From assembly GCF_933775445.1 (NCBI RefSeq), contig NC_065878.1, forward strand, positions 4,734,001 through 4,798,000: DNA of 64,000 nucleotides. The letters run 5' to 3'. The notes beneath the pieces were generated by a model. The model searched no databases. It was given only the letters and a program-made list of their open reading frames with translations, and was not told the origin of the DNA. This stretch comes from Argentina anserina. Its lineage: Eukaryota; Streptophyta; Magnoliopsida; Rosales; Rosaceae. The position numbers and the translations under genes are program-made. Each line of letters opens with the position of its first letter. The stretch's first letter is position 1. This document shows, in pieces, positions 11,251 through 23,202 of the stretch.

Positions 11251-13198
11251 TGTCACATCTCGAAAAGGGATGCGAGCAGTAGATTTGAGTTAAAATGAGA
11301 TTAGCAAGCGAAACGAAATGAAGAAGTTTGTTTTGTAAAGAAAACATGTAATTAAATTTTTCGACAAAAACAAGAGAAAACGAACAACTCAAAATATTTT
11401 CCGCAAATAACACAAATTACAAAGTTTACACATTGAGGTAGAAGATGAGTGAAATGTCACTAGCCCAAATTTTACAAAATACAACAACCCAAGTAAAAAT
11501 AACAATTAAAAAGGTTACCTATTCTATACAACCTCAGAGTACGTTTACTCAAAAAACGTAAGATATAAAGGCAAGGAAGACTAACAGAGGACATAAAGGT
11601 ACAATGACTTTCTATCGATTCTCCTAGTTCCAAAATAACAAAATGACCTGCAAAGACACTATAAAAGGGGTGAGCGTCGTCTTCGCTTGCCCAGTAGGGG
11701 CCAACCCACCTATGAGTTTGAAAATCAAAACAGGTAAGGATATACAATATATTTTATAAAACGTTTGAGGGTAAGTTATTTGGTACTGTTAAAACCCTTT
11801 TCTAAAACATGCAGGTTTAATAAACACATTATGCTAAAACAATAGGGATCCCTTTTCATAAGATTGTAATAGATACAATAGGAATGCATGACCAATCCTA
11901 ATGACTTGAAGGAGAACAAGTCACCTCTTAAGTTAAGGTCAACTGCCCTTATTGTTAAAATAACAATAAAGGAGCAAGAGTGTCCATTTCAGAAAATACC
12001 CTAAAATAAAGATATAGTGCACAAGGTAGAATGGTAGTAGGGCATTGCCCCTCCGGAGGTTTTACGGTTTCAACACCGAGGGGTCTTAGACCGATATCCT
12101 AGAACCACTTCACTCTCAGGTTTATCACACTCGTACAATCATATCTTAAACAATATGACTAGTCTCGGGTTTTCACAAGTATTTAATGCATCAACAAACA
12201 TTTCAAAAATATATAATCTTTCGAGAACTAGACTGTGAACATTTATAATTAGGCCAAAGCAACATGATAGGGTTAGCTCCCTTACCGGGAATGACGTGCT
12301 AAAATCCCCAAGTCCATAATGTATGCTCCCGTTCCAATCTTGATGTTCCGAATGTTGAGCAATTCTCATTCAAGTGATTTTATGATGTAACGATGCATAA
12401 ATAATTAATCTTCATTCTGAATGTAGTAAACAAGTTGACTGGATCTTCGTTCCTAGTTTGATCAAGAAAGTCAAAGTTTGACTTTTCGTTGACCAAGTCT
12501 TTCCTGGTTTGATCAGGAGTTGGCTGTATTGACTTTGTTTGACCCTTTTATCCACTAATTCTCAGTTAACCCAAAAACAGTCTAACTTTAGTCATCAAAC
12601 GATACTAAGCGTGCTTTAAGGTTATTAAAGACACTTAAAACCATATCGATGATTTATCTAATTACCGACACATTATCTAAAGTTAAAGAGCTCTAGATTT
12701 CTGAACATGATGAAAATCAGAACTAACATTTTGTCGTAACTATTATGTTATTCGTCGCCATAGGTATGCTTAGGTTTTACTAACTTACCATAAGGTAAAA
12801 GTAAAACTATTTAAATGTCATTTAATAACAGGAAAAAGCTTAAAAATAAAAAAATAAATAGTAAAAGTATAAAACCATAACTTCCTATCAGGGGCATAAA
12901 GGTAATTTCACCCCTATGGTAAAATAGTAAAAGGGTTAAACAAAAGGGTAAAAACCAGGTTTTCACCCTTCTCAATTCCGATAGGTTTCCGGCATTAGAA
13001 ATTCAACTCGTTTCAATCAATTTCAACATACGGAACACATACAACTATCACAACAATGCAACAAGTCCAAAACACAACCAAAAGGAGTGGGTTTGCTACC
13101 CCGTCAAATTGTCAGAAACTATATCGATGATGGTTGAGTTCTATGCCTTCAAAAACGACTTGTTGCCTTAACAATGTTCTGGACTTGTCCAAGCTTTA

Positions 13199-14788
13199 TG
13201 ATAGGAGCACTTTGTGCGACGTTCTTAACATGTTTTTACCTCAATTTGTACTTTGCTTAGCCCTTATTGTTGTACTATTGAGTCATTGAGTCGTGGTAAG
13301 AGTCTTGAGCGGTATTGGATGCATTTTTGTGCTTACATGAGTTAAAACGCATAATTGGTTTAGAGTCCTAGTTTGACTAGGAATCCTTGTTAGGTTTTGA
13401 AACTAATTATCTCTTACTTATGATTTTATTTTCAGATTGGATTGAAGATATAATTAAAGAAAAAAAGATGGAGCCAAGTCATGCAACAATTAAATAGAAG
13501 ATGATCATTAAAGGCATAAAACATGGCATGTTTTAGGGAATAAAACATGGCATGTTTTAGGGATTAAAGCTTGGCATATTTTAGGGAATAAAACTTTACA
13601 TATTTTAGGGATTAAAGCATGGCATGTTTTAGGGAATAAAATTTTCCATGATTTAAGGGATTAAAGCATGTCATTATTATAGGAAGAAAGAAGCAATTTC
13701 AAACCCTCCATCTTTCCTCTATATATACATGACTTCATCTCTCAAATATCATCACTTCTCATTAGCATTCAAGAGCCAAAACTCTACCAAAACACCACCA
13801 TAAATTTCCTTCACAAATTAGTCAAGCCGTCCACCCCAAAACTATCATCATCTCCACCGAGTTTCACTATTGAAGACACACCTCCAAGGTTCCTACAACG
13901 TGTGATTCTCACAACTCATCTCCATGGCTTCGTCTATTTGTGTTAATCTACAATTTTTTGTCTATGAAGATTGTAAGTTGTTGTTTATGTGGAAATATTG
14001 GTTTTGTATTTGTTTTAAAATTTTCAGATTGTATTTGATATTTTTTTGAGACTATGTCGAATCTATGTTCTTATAATTAATGAGTTTGTATTTCTACTGT
14101 TGTGTTCTAATCATCTTTCTCATACTTTTAGATAATTTTCAGATATGTGCATATGAATTTAGTGGTTAGACGCAATCCCTAAGATTGTGTTTGAGTGCTA
14201 GATTCATCAACCATATTGACACAAATCGAATCATGCCCTAAGTAGGTTCGGTTTGTGTTGATTAAAAGTGGTAAAAATTCTGGAAATTTGCATGTGAAAC
14301 CATGGTGGGTGACGCCACACATGATACATGTCTCCAACAAAGATTTGGTGCTTAAATGTAATCTTGTTTGATTTCTACTCTAAGTGTTATTGAATTTGAT
14401 TGCATGCAAATTTAGATTAGGCCCTAAGTCAATCTAAATGTTAATTGAAATCTTGCATGATTAGATGATCCCCTAAGGCTCTAATTGTATTGGTGTCTAA
14501 AAAGTATGTAATTGGTCGAATTAGAATACATGATAGGTTTGAACTTGTAATTATGTGGTGTAATGGTAAATTTGGTTTAAGTTTGTTAAAGAGAAGTCGA
14601 TCATGTAAATAGTAATTTAGGTTTTATTTTAGTAGTTAATAATCAATCTCAAACCCCTAATTATTTGTTAACACTAAAAGTTTAGAGTTCCCTTCAATTC
14701 CCCGGACAGAACGATCCCTGCTTATTCTATACTAACGATGATGTTTTTACAGGGTTTATTATAGACGTTTTAACAAAACGTTCTATCA
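13199..14788 (+). repeat. 5' LTR of an older Athila-like Ty3 element (1590 bp)
   Basis: It starts TGATAGGAGCAC..GTGCGACGTTCTTAA, the same start as the young element's LTR at 43531-54822, and ends CTATCA. A primer-binding site follows directly (14792-14808). A TATA-like CTATATATA lies at 13719-13727. It contains a 24-bp minisatellite. Confidence 0.75.
13514..13682 (+). repeat. 24-bp minisatellite, about 7 copies
   Basis: The unit is close to GAATAAAACATGGCATGTTTTAGG. Alternate copies begin GAATAAAA and GATTAAAG, giving a 48-bp higher-order pattern. Each unit contains the palindromic core CATGGCATG or a decayed form of it. It sits upstream of the LTR's TATA-like box. Confidence 0.8.
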
Positions 14789-15820
14789 TTTTGGAGCCGT
14801 TGCCGGGGAATTGAGAAAATCTCAATTCTTTGAAGTGTTAATTTTGTACTATATTTGTATATTTGTAAAAATAAATTCCTGTGAATAGTACGTTGAACAG
14901 TAACATTCAACTTGAGATTCGCTAGTCACCTCTCTACTCTCTCTTAACATTGATGTTCATACACATGTTGAAGCTTGTGTATTTGGTTATGAGTGAGTAG
15001 TTAATTTTTTGGGTTTCACCCTAGCCAATTTTGTATAACATTGATATAAATATTTTTTGTTGATGCACTTTTCATTAGCACTCTAATATGCTAGTTCAAA
15101 AGTTGAGCATTTATGCTTAAACTTAATCAATTTGTGTATGATTGTTTGCCATGACATGAAGAATGATTAAGGCTTGATTAACCTTAGTTGTTTGAAGCAT
15201 GATAGCATATCATATGTGCATGTTAGAGTTGTGAACTACAATCACTCAGAGATAAGCATGGTTGGTTTGCATGATTTCTTCATCTCAAAACTTTATGCAC
15301 TTAGGGTAATGCATTTGATACTTAACCGGATTCATATGCATGACTTGAGTAGTTAAGTACTACACCCGAGAGGGATTGCTTGATACCAACAAAGGAGATT
15401 GTCCCTTGTCATACCCGAGAGACATACAAGGAGAGAAATTGGCTAGTTAGAGTGACATCATTCAATTTAGTAGCATCATTGTTCACAAGAGAAGCTAGAG
15501 GTGGAAACCTTAAGTCCAAACTTCCATCAATTTTATCTCATCTAGTTTAATATAGCCTAATTTACATTTTAAGTGGTCATTTAGTTTTTACAAGTAACTC
15601 CACATCCGAAAAAAATTTAAATCACTACATCATCTTGCATATATCCACCATGAATTTAGGTTCACTTGTGAGCCTTGATTTGTGACTTGTACATTTACAT
15701 ATTCTTCTAGCATCGCTTAGGTTCTCCTAGCTAGAGAGGGTTTTTCTAATCCCTTAGGTACAACATCTCATACTCACAATTTCATTACACTATAACTTGA
15801 CCCTTATACTTAAGGGGGAC
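14789..15820 (+). mobile_element. PBS and leader of the older Athila-like element, truncated
   Basis: TTTTGGAGCCGTTGCCGGGG at 14789-14808 matches the complement of the 3' end of plant tRNA-Asp with one mismatch (GGAGCC for GGCGCC). About 1 kb of leader follows without gag. The sequence ends with a purine-rich TTAAGGGGGAC (15810-15820). CTTTG at 15821 resembles CTTTA before 13199, a possible target duplication. No gag-pol and no 3' LTR are present. Confidence 0.6.
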
Positions 15821-15887
15821 CTTTGAGTTAACAGCGGTCGGTGTTGGTCTTGGTGAAGAAGAGAAGAGAGATGAGGAACTGAAGAAG

Positions 15888-15893
<6 letters not shown>

Positions 15894-15921
<28 letters not shown>
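15894..15921 (+). repeat. (GA)n microsatellite
   Basis: About 14 GA units inside the right part of the probable solo LTR. Confidence 0.95.
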
Positions 15922-15929
<8 letters not shown>

Positions 15930-16295
15930 TGAGTTATGAAAAGGAAATGGGCTGAAGACTGGGCCTCGGGTTTGGGTCAGAGGAAAGACTTGGGCTCGCC
16001 TTGGAAGACTAGAGGATGAATAGCGCAAATTAGTTACTAAAAACTGGCCCAAGAATTGATTTTGACGAATGTTAAAATCAATGGTTACGGCTTAGTCGCG
16101 TAAAATAAATTTAAGTAAAATATTTTTAATACTCAAGAAAATATTTGTAAAGTCAGAAAAACAAATTAGAGCATCGGAAACGCTCATGGCGACATGTAGT
16201 TTAATATCGACGTATCAAACTATGTTATTCAATATATGTCGATTAATTAGTTCTAATGTGTCGGTTAAACGATATTAAAAATCTCGGGTATTACA

Positions 16296-17970
16296 ATATG
16301 TGCCAATGGTTTCCACCTCGATACTTATGTTGAATGGAGAGGAATATCTTTGTATTACCTCTAAGAAAGTAGGTCAACGCCGCATCTTAGAGAAGATGAA
16401 GAGTCTCAGGAATAGTGTGTATGTAATTTCCATTCGATTCTTTGAATCATATGCGGTTGCACGAAAGTTTTGTAATTTGGGCTCCTATATGCTTTGGCAT
16501 GCCTATCTCGGGCACGTTGGACGTGATATGATGATTGGAATACTTAAGAATTCACACGGTCACCCATTTTTCAAGTCCCAGAAGTGATTGGAGGACCACC
16601 TCACCCGTGCTTCACACGGTGAGGCAGTGCTAACCCGTGCCCTGCATGGTGAGGCCGAGCCTGCCCCTCTCGGCAGCTCCATGGCAGTAATCCCATCAGC
16701 AGCTGCGTCCCCTCCTTCACAAGAGCTTGTGATGCCTTCCGTGTTTTTTAATGCCTCCGTGACAATCTCTAATGTCTATCGCTCGACGCTCGTTTTGCAA
16801 AGCTTGTTCTCTTGCTAAATCTCAAAGAAGTCCTTCATTTTCTAAGGCTTCCACCGAGAGCATTTCATTTTTACAAGGTAGCCTGCCCCTCTCGGCAGCT
16901 CCATGGCAGTAATCCCATCAGCAGCTGCGTCCCCTCCTTCACAAAAGCTTGTGATGCCTTCCGTGTTTTTTAATGCCACTGTGACAATCTCTAATGTCTA
17001 TCGCTCGACGCTCGTTTTTCAAAGCTTGTTCTCTTACTAAAACTCAAGGAAGTCCTTCATTTTCTAAGGCTTCCACCGAGAGCATTTCATTTTTACAAGG
17101 TATTCAAGGAGACATTTGTGGATCTATTCAACCGAAATGTGAACCTTTTAGATATTTTATGGTACTGGTTGACACAGTAACGCGTTGGTAACACGTCTCT
17201 TTGTTATCCATAGGGAATGCTGTATTTTCTAAGTTATTAGCTGAGATCATCAAACTTAGGACTCACCACCCTGACCATCCTATCAAATCCATTCGATTGG
17301 ATAATGCTAGAGAATTAACCTCCAAAACCTTTGATGATTACTGCATGTGTATTAGGATCGAAGTTGAACATTCAGTTCCTCATGTTCATACACAGAACGG
17401 TCTAGTAGAGGCTACCATCAAGCATATTCAGCTTGTTGCTCAGGCTACGGTTATGGGTACTAACCTGCCAGTCTATGCGTGAGGATATGAAGTGTTGCAT
17501 GCTGCGAGATTTATTCGTTTCAGACCCGCGGCTAACCAAACGTTTAGTGCGTACTAGATGGTTACTGGTTACGAACAAATATTTCACACTTATGTATATT
17601 TGGTTGCGCCATCTATGTGCCTATTACGCTTCCACTACGTACTAAAACGGGTCCTCAAAGACGATTAGGTATCTATGTTGTCTATAATTCGCCAACTATT
17701 GTCCGCTATTTAGAACCAACCACTAGAGATCTCTTTATTGCAAATTGTTACTCTGATGAAATATGCTTGCCGTCGTTACATACCTTAGTGCAATTAGGGC
17801 ATTATTGTATCTAGCTCAATGTACTAGACTGGACATATCTTTCACATTGAACTTATTAGCAAGATTTAGTTTTGTGCCTACGTTACGTCATTGGAATGGT
17901 ATCAAGCATTTGTTTCGGTACTTGAAAGGTTCAATTAACATAGGATTGTTCTATCTACTATGTGTCTAAT
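16296..17970 (+). pseudogene. Ty1/copia integrase and RNase H relic
   Basis: From the left it shows the pre-integrase zinc region (MLWHAYLGHVGRDMMIGILK, with a further His and Cys region degraded), the integrase core (IQGDICGSIQPK, YFMVLVDTVTRW, SIRLDNARELTSKTFDDYC, PHVHTQNGLVEA, the usual D-D-E segments in order) and a part of the RT/RNase H junction (LLYLAQCTRLDISFTLNLLA, then HLFRYLKGS). Several frameshifts and stops interrupt it. Most of the reverse transcriptase is missing between about 17760 and 17790. It once inserted and copied the element and is now dead. Confidence 0.8.
16659..17102 (+). repeat. 222-bp tandem duplication in the copia integrase region
   Basis: 16659-16880 and 16881-17102 are near-identical head-to-tail copies, both opening GCCTGCCCCTCTCGGCAGCT and closing TTTCATTTTTACAAGGTA. 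The period is exactly 74 codons, so it would keep the frame. The copies differ at only a few positions. Confidence 0.9.
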
Positions 17971-18416
17971 TTTCAGGGACACCAACCATTTTAATTATAT
18001 ATGTCGTATTCAGTGAGTTATGTTCGTTTTAGCAAAGTATGACACTTCTGTCCGAGAATTTGCAAGTCAGTATTGTAAACTTCTCTGGTCGAATTAGGTT
18101 GTGAACTTTATTTCACTGAAAAGCCATGAGTGTCTACTTTTCAGAACATTTTACGGTTCACCATACCTTTATAACGAAGACGTTATGGCCATCTAAGTTT
18201 GTGATGGTCATTCCATGCGGAAATCTGATTTTCTTTGCAAATTCTTGTTTTGAGTTGTTATGCTGTTTCTTAAGATCTAAGTTTGACTAAGTATAGCATG
18301 TATGATCTAAAGATATGTGGTGAGATTAATGATTAATTTTTAGCCCAAGACTACTTTTGAGAAGAATATAATAAACGTTCTATACGTTGTGTTTTGTATT
18401 CCATGATTATGACACT

Positions 18417-18676
18417 AATCAGGGGGGAGTTGTTTCGTAGACTTCAGGATAAGTCTACCTCATATGATGCTATCAAACGCAGATGGTGTGTTGTACTATA
18501 TTTCTCTTTCGATCAAGCTTTTTTTTTTCACCCAAGAAGTTCTTTTGCTTGACAAGGTTTTTAATGAGGCAACGTTATATGCACCATGCAACGTAGGCAT
18601 GTGACACAAGGAGGAGTGTTATGGGGATTACTAGTTACCTCAGATTGACCTTCCCGTTGTTCAACACTTCACAGGT
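18417..18676 (+). mobile_element. 3' end of the copia element: polypurine tracts and LTR start
   Basis: CAGGGGGGAGT (18420) and AAGGAGGAG (18609-18617) are copia-type polypurine tracts. Between them, GACAAGGTTTTTAATGAGGCA matches the conserved non-coding segment seen near the 3' end of many plant copia elements. TGTTATGGGG at 18618 is the likely LTR start. The LTR's far end was not found. Confidence 0.55.
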
Positions 18677-18899
18677 TCAATTGTTCTCTTTTAGGAACTG
18701 AAATTGGCAGACTGCCAACCTTGACTTGGTTAGCGCTGCAAAAGCATTCCACACTTTAGTCATGAAGACCGTAGTTTTGTGATGAAATATTGTCCATATA
18801 GAATGATTTGCACAAGTATTGCAGAAGCAACACACAATCAACACAAAACCAACCAGAGACAAAGAAAATTTACATAAACATTCATGAGACATTAATCCT

Positions 18900-19985
18900 A
18901 ACACAAATGTAGTTGCTTGGCTTGCTTACCACTTGACTTAGTCTGTTGATTTTGCTTGTAAAATATTGTTGTTTGCATTTAAACAGCTTCCCAAATTCTT
19001 GGTAGTTTTTTTTCCTCTTTTTTTACCCTCTGGGTACATCAGATTCAGAATCTGGATTGTGCTTACCTGCTGGTTCACATTTTCATAATATAAACATGGC
19101 AAAATCAGAAATAGCCACAAGTAACATGGATACGTTGATAGTGCATATACATATCTGATAGAATTACTTGAGTCTTTACAAGTGACAGGGTATTTTCTTG
19201 GCCTACCACGAAGCATTTCAGTACCCTTGGAAGTAGATTTTTCTGAATTGTTGATGTAATCTACTTGCTCTCCTTTAACCTCTTTGAGCTTATCAGCTTC
19301 ACAAACATAGTATAATATCAAGAACATTATCATGAGTTGTATGAGATCCAGTAGTAATAATGTATACTCCAACATCTAACTACATACTATCATACTATCA
19401 TACCTGAATTGCATGTGGTAGATTTTCTTGGTCTCCCACGAGGCCTTTTAGGACTCGAAGATGAGACTCTGTTTTGGTGTGTATTGATGTCAGGGAAATC
19501 CATTCTCTCACACCCATTCATGTCAAAAACTTTTATGCTTAAATGCATTTTTCCAGTGTATATGAACACTATAAACTCTATCACCCAAGCCAGCATCTTT
19601 ATAAAACTCGAGCCATCCATCTTTCAAATAGACATCTTCTTCTGCTTTTTTCACTCTAACTTTCCCTGAATGCTCTGAGGATCGCTTTAATGTCAATGTC
19701 GCCCACTTTGATAGTTTGTTCACAATGTGGTTTCGGACAAATCTTGGTGGGATTCTCTTCAAGACGCAACAAAAAGAAAGGAGAACCACTATTTCAAAAA
19801 ACTCAATTCATGGAGAAGGGAAGGATACTGAGAATATTCTAAACCAAACAGCTGCAAAATATCAACAAAATTTGACAAAATGAAGGAAAATTGATTATCA
19901 CATGCTCAGAGTTGTAGCCAGGTAGAATAATCTTGAACAAGCTAGGCTTCTCCTGCTCGACACAATTCGTGGGTACCCTCATCAT
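18900..19985 (-). pseudogene. B3-domain protein with AT-hooks (REM-like), frameshifted
   Basis: Exon 1 (19985-19902, 28 codons from ATG) reads KPSLFKIILPGYNSEH. Exon 2 (19756-19404) continues RIPPRFVRNH, KWATLTLK and KDGWLEFYKDAGLGD, and after a one-base frame change at about 19575 goes on EFIVFIYTGKMHLSIKVF then NGCERMDF. Together these cover the plant B3 DNA-binding fold from first to last strand. After it comes an AT-hook PRGRPRKS, an intron, and exon 3 (from 19296) with a second AT-hook RGRPRKYP. Splice sites are GT-AG (19403 donor, 19297 acceptor). Downstream exons toward 18900 are uncertain. It would be a nuclear DNA-binding protein. The frameshift in the B3 core means a pseudogene or an assembly error. 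Confidence 0.65.
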
Positions 19986-20818
19986 TTCTGTCCTTTGTCA
20001 AAGTAAATGACAATTCGTTAAATTTAGAAGAAGAAAAAAATTGATTTAAAGGGGAAGCTCCAGCCTCCACCCTAGAGCACAGACAAACTAGCGATCTTCC
20101 ATGAAATCATTTACTAAAAGGACCTGTAGCTAATCAAAAGAAGCAACAACAAATTCAAACACTAATGACCAATAGATCCCCGGACATTGGAAACCTATAC
20201 ATAACGAATTATATTTTTACACAAAGCACCCTAACCTCTTAAATTAATCAAAGTACCATTCCTAGACTGACAATGCCTCTTTATTGAGTGTTTGTATGAT
20301 AAAACAATGTCTTTTTTATGTCATATCTTAATTGAAAAGCATAACAATGTTTGATCAGAAATCACAAAACAAGGAAATCAAAAACTGGAAGACCCATTTA
20401 CTCAAACATGACATTAGAGCCCTCAAGGGAAAACAAAACAAGAACAATATAGTCATACTGAAGCATTACACATCAAAGAACAAGACCCACTTGAAGATAC
20501 ACAACATCATTGCTCTAGAAGTTAATATAAGTTATAGGGCATGGATAAAACAGAACAATCACTCAAAACCCAGAAAAGAAAAACTTCAGAAAATTTAATA
20601 ACTCACCCTTTGAACTTTGAAGCTTGAAACCGAGATACAGAGATAGTGAAGGGGTATTTGACAGTGGCTCTTTTGTTTGGTGAACAATTCAATATTGAAT
20701 TTCAATATACTGTAATAATGGAGTACCCATGAGTTTAAACTTTAAAATGACTCTCTTTCTTAGTAGAAAAGTGTCAAGTCACTCTTTAATTTTGCAGTCA
20801 ATAAATTGAAAAGTGAAA
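19986..20818. other. Upstream region of the B3 gene; no gene seen
   Basis: AT-rich. A Lys/Asn-rich plus-strand ORF (20332-20598) looks like chance coding in A-rich DNA. No clear TATA box could be fixed. Confidence 0.4.
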
Positions 20819-21595
20819 TTCTATTCGTACCTCCTAAAATAGTACTTAAACATCTCTCTTTTTCCAATTTTGTTTTGATTATTTCAATAGAACTTTTATT
20901 CATACCTCCAAAAACTGTATTTGTACCTCTTCACTTAATAGACCTCCTTTTTACTTTTACAAATACTTAAAATGATATTTAGACCTCCATACGTTTCTAA
21001 AAATGCCCATAATAAATATATCATTATTAGATATCAAATCATTCTAATATCCATTAATATCATTGAAATTCTACTTTTATATTTAATTATTATAAAACAA
21101 TCGAAAATGCGTTTAGAATTACATCATCCATCTTCTCAAATTATTTTTCTCTTTCACTCCTAAATTCATAACTAATAATATTGTTCTTTTTTTTCATTCA
21201 TTGATTTGAAATTCACCAAATTTTAAAATCGACATGAAAAATTCTAACATCTATTGAACAATTTTCTCTCATATGAAGTTTATCAAAAATTCTACGTAGC
21301 TTTTCAATTGATGCGTAAAGATTAATAATGTTATTTATTATATTTTTTTAATAAAAAAAATTAAATCATCTTATTCAATTTATTATTCCGAATTAGGGTT
21401 AGTCTGAAATCAATAAATAAATAAAGGATTGACGAAAAATGAAAAATTATAAATTAGGTAGGTTAAAAATTCTCTTATTTTTTTTTTTTTTTAACTCTTA
21501 TATATCTTTTTGGTAATTTAACATGCATTGAAAAAGTCAAACAAAATTGAAAAAAGAGGGAGGTCTAAGTCCTATTTTAGAAGGTATGAATAGAA
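20819..21595. mobile_element. Long-TIR MITE, about 777 bp, copy 1
   Basis: The left end TTCTATTCGTACCTCCTAAA and the right end (reverse complement TTCTATTCATACCTTCTAAA) are inverted repeats of about 58 bp, extending through a shared CAATTTTGTTT. There is no coding capacity. Target duplication could not be fixed. Class is uncertain; long TIRs without a clear duplication are compatible with Mutator-type MITEs. Confidence 0.65.
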
Positions 21596-21999
21596 GCAAA
21601 AAGACATATAAGAGTGAAAAAAACAAGACAAGTCTTAACCTGCCAAATTTATAACTAGCCTTCCAACACTTCCTACATGCCTGCAAAATAGCTGTGAAAG
21701 TAAATAGTTATTGCTTCTTAACTATTTCGTTGAAAATTCAATCTCCAAACTCCAAAAAGATGTTGTATGTGAATTGCATAATATAGATGAATCAATTACG
21801 GAATTTCAACAGCATAATTTCTTTTTGGTGTGTTAGCTAGCATTCTCAATCTCATCTCTTCCACCCACAACTCAAAAACTATTGCTCAAATAGTCCTACG
21901 AAAATAAAGAATATATATTCATTTTTATTGGAAGCTTTATGCTATTGGTGATTTCATGATACATTTTGCCGACTTGCAAATTCGTCACTTAATTTGGAG

Positions 22000-22039
<40 letters not shown>

Positions 22040-22404
22040 ATCAAATTCATTGGCCATTACAAATTTCACCCCAGACTCAAATATGATGTACTCCCCACAG
22101 TGTCTATACAAAACTCTCCTAATAATTGTATGGATATTTGATATGACGTCAATGATGAGCCTCAACCAATGACATCGGTTTTGGGGAGTAGTTTTGTGAA
22201 ACTAGAAATTGAATAGTTATCTCTTACCTTATGTTTGTTATCTCATACAAACATAGTTATCTTAGGTTTGTTTTGCTGGTTTGTAGTTTTACTCATCTAC
22301 CCATGATTTATTCAATCTTGTTTTATGAGAATCATTTCAAAAATGAGGGCAATACAAGTATTAATAGTGTGGCAGTTCCATAAGCACTATTTGCTTAACT
22401 AATA
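21596..22404. other. Spacer between inverted MITE copies; (CT)n microsatellite
   Basis: No gene. A run of CT dinucleotides lies at about 22009-22036. Confidence 0.5.
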
Positions 22405-22925
22405 CCGATTTTTCTTTTTTCGTCAATCATTTAATTATTTATTTCAGATTAACCCTAATTCGAAATAATAAATTAAATAGGATGATTTAATTACTTCCAT
22501 TTTTATTATTAAATAAATACAATAGATAGCATTATTAATTTTCATGTATCAATGGAAAAACTACATATAATTTTTCGTGTTGATTTTACTATTTGGTTAA
22601 TTTCAAATCAATGAATGAAAAACAAAGAACAATATTATTGATTATGAATTTAAGAGTGAAAGAGAAAATTAATTTGAGAAGATAGATTATGTAATTCTAA
22701 AGAATTTTTCGATTTTTTATAATAACTGAATATAAAAGTAAAACTGGAAAGATATTAATAGATTGTAAATTGATTTGATATTTAATAATAATATATTGAT
22801 TATGGGCATTTTTGAAAAAGTATGGAGGTCTAAATAACATTTCAAATATTTGTAAAAGTAAAAGAGAGATCTATTAAGTGAGAAGGTCAAAATATCATTT
22901 TTGGAAGTGTGAATAGAAGCTCCAA
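22405..22925. repeat. Inverted partial second copy of the 20.8-kb MITE
   Basis: Read on the minus strand from 22925, the sequence follows 20885-21445 closely: CTTCTATTCACACTTCC, CACTTAATAGATCTCTC, TTTAGACCTCCATAC, AAAAATGCCCATAAT, ATTAGGGTTAATCTGAAAT. It lacks the other terminus. The two copies form an inverted repeat with arms of about 520-560 bp. Confidence 0.75.
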
Positions 22926-23202
22926 ATAGAAAATGGGGGACATGATCAGTGACGACCCATTGGCCTGTATAGGTTACTTTGTTTTTTATTTTTATTTTTA
23001 TTTTTTTAAATCTAAGGACAAATTAATATTAAGAAGAAAGAAATCAAATGGTACAGAGTTCAGCTGCAAGGAAATTAGGAACTGAAAAGTAAAAAAGCAG
23101 CTTGTTCTAATGAACAAGCATGAGCAGATAAACTATGTGCAACCATGTTGCCAGTCCGACGAATATAAGACAATTCCGTGACACCAGAGTGAGTAACTTT
23201 GC

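Larger units (their letters stand above)
11251..16295 (-). mobile_element. Probable solo LTR of a Ty3/gypsy element, split by a nested element
   Basis: It begins TGTCACATCTCGA and ends TCTCGGGTATTACA; the two ends are near inverted repeats, as in LTRs of the TGTAACACCCCGA..TCGGGGTGTTACA type. It sits exactly inside the copia frame: FEDI lies before and CANGF after. The target duplication reads ATATG on the right (16296-16300) and ATAG on the left (11247-11250, one base lost). Removing the nested Athila-like piece (13199-about 15820) leaves about 2.4 kb without genes, the size of one LTR. The minus orientation is inferred from general likeness to the reverse of element A's LTR. Confidence 0.5.

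Noticed and set aside
13514..13682. CRISPR-like array
   Set aside because: Units are directly adjacent with no unique spacers, in a plant LTR; it is a minisatellite.
18677..18904. 75-codon minus-strand ORF downstream of the B3 gene
   Set aside because: Hydrophobic, without a recognisable domain; it could hold a last exon of the B3 gene but no splice-consistent join could be shown.
20332..20598. Lys/Asn-rich 88-codon plus-strand ORF
   Set aside because: Composition is what A-rich DNA gives by chance; no domain and no neighbouring exon signals.
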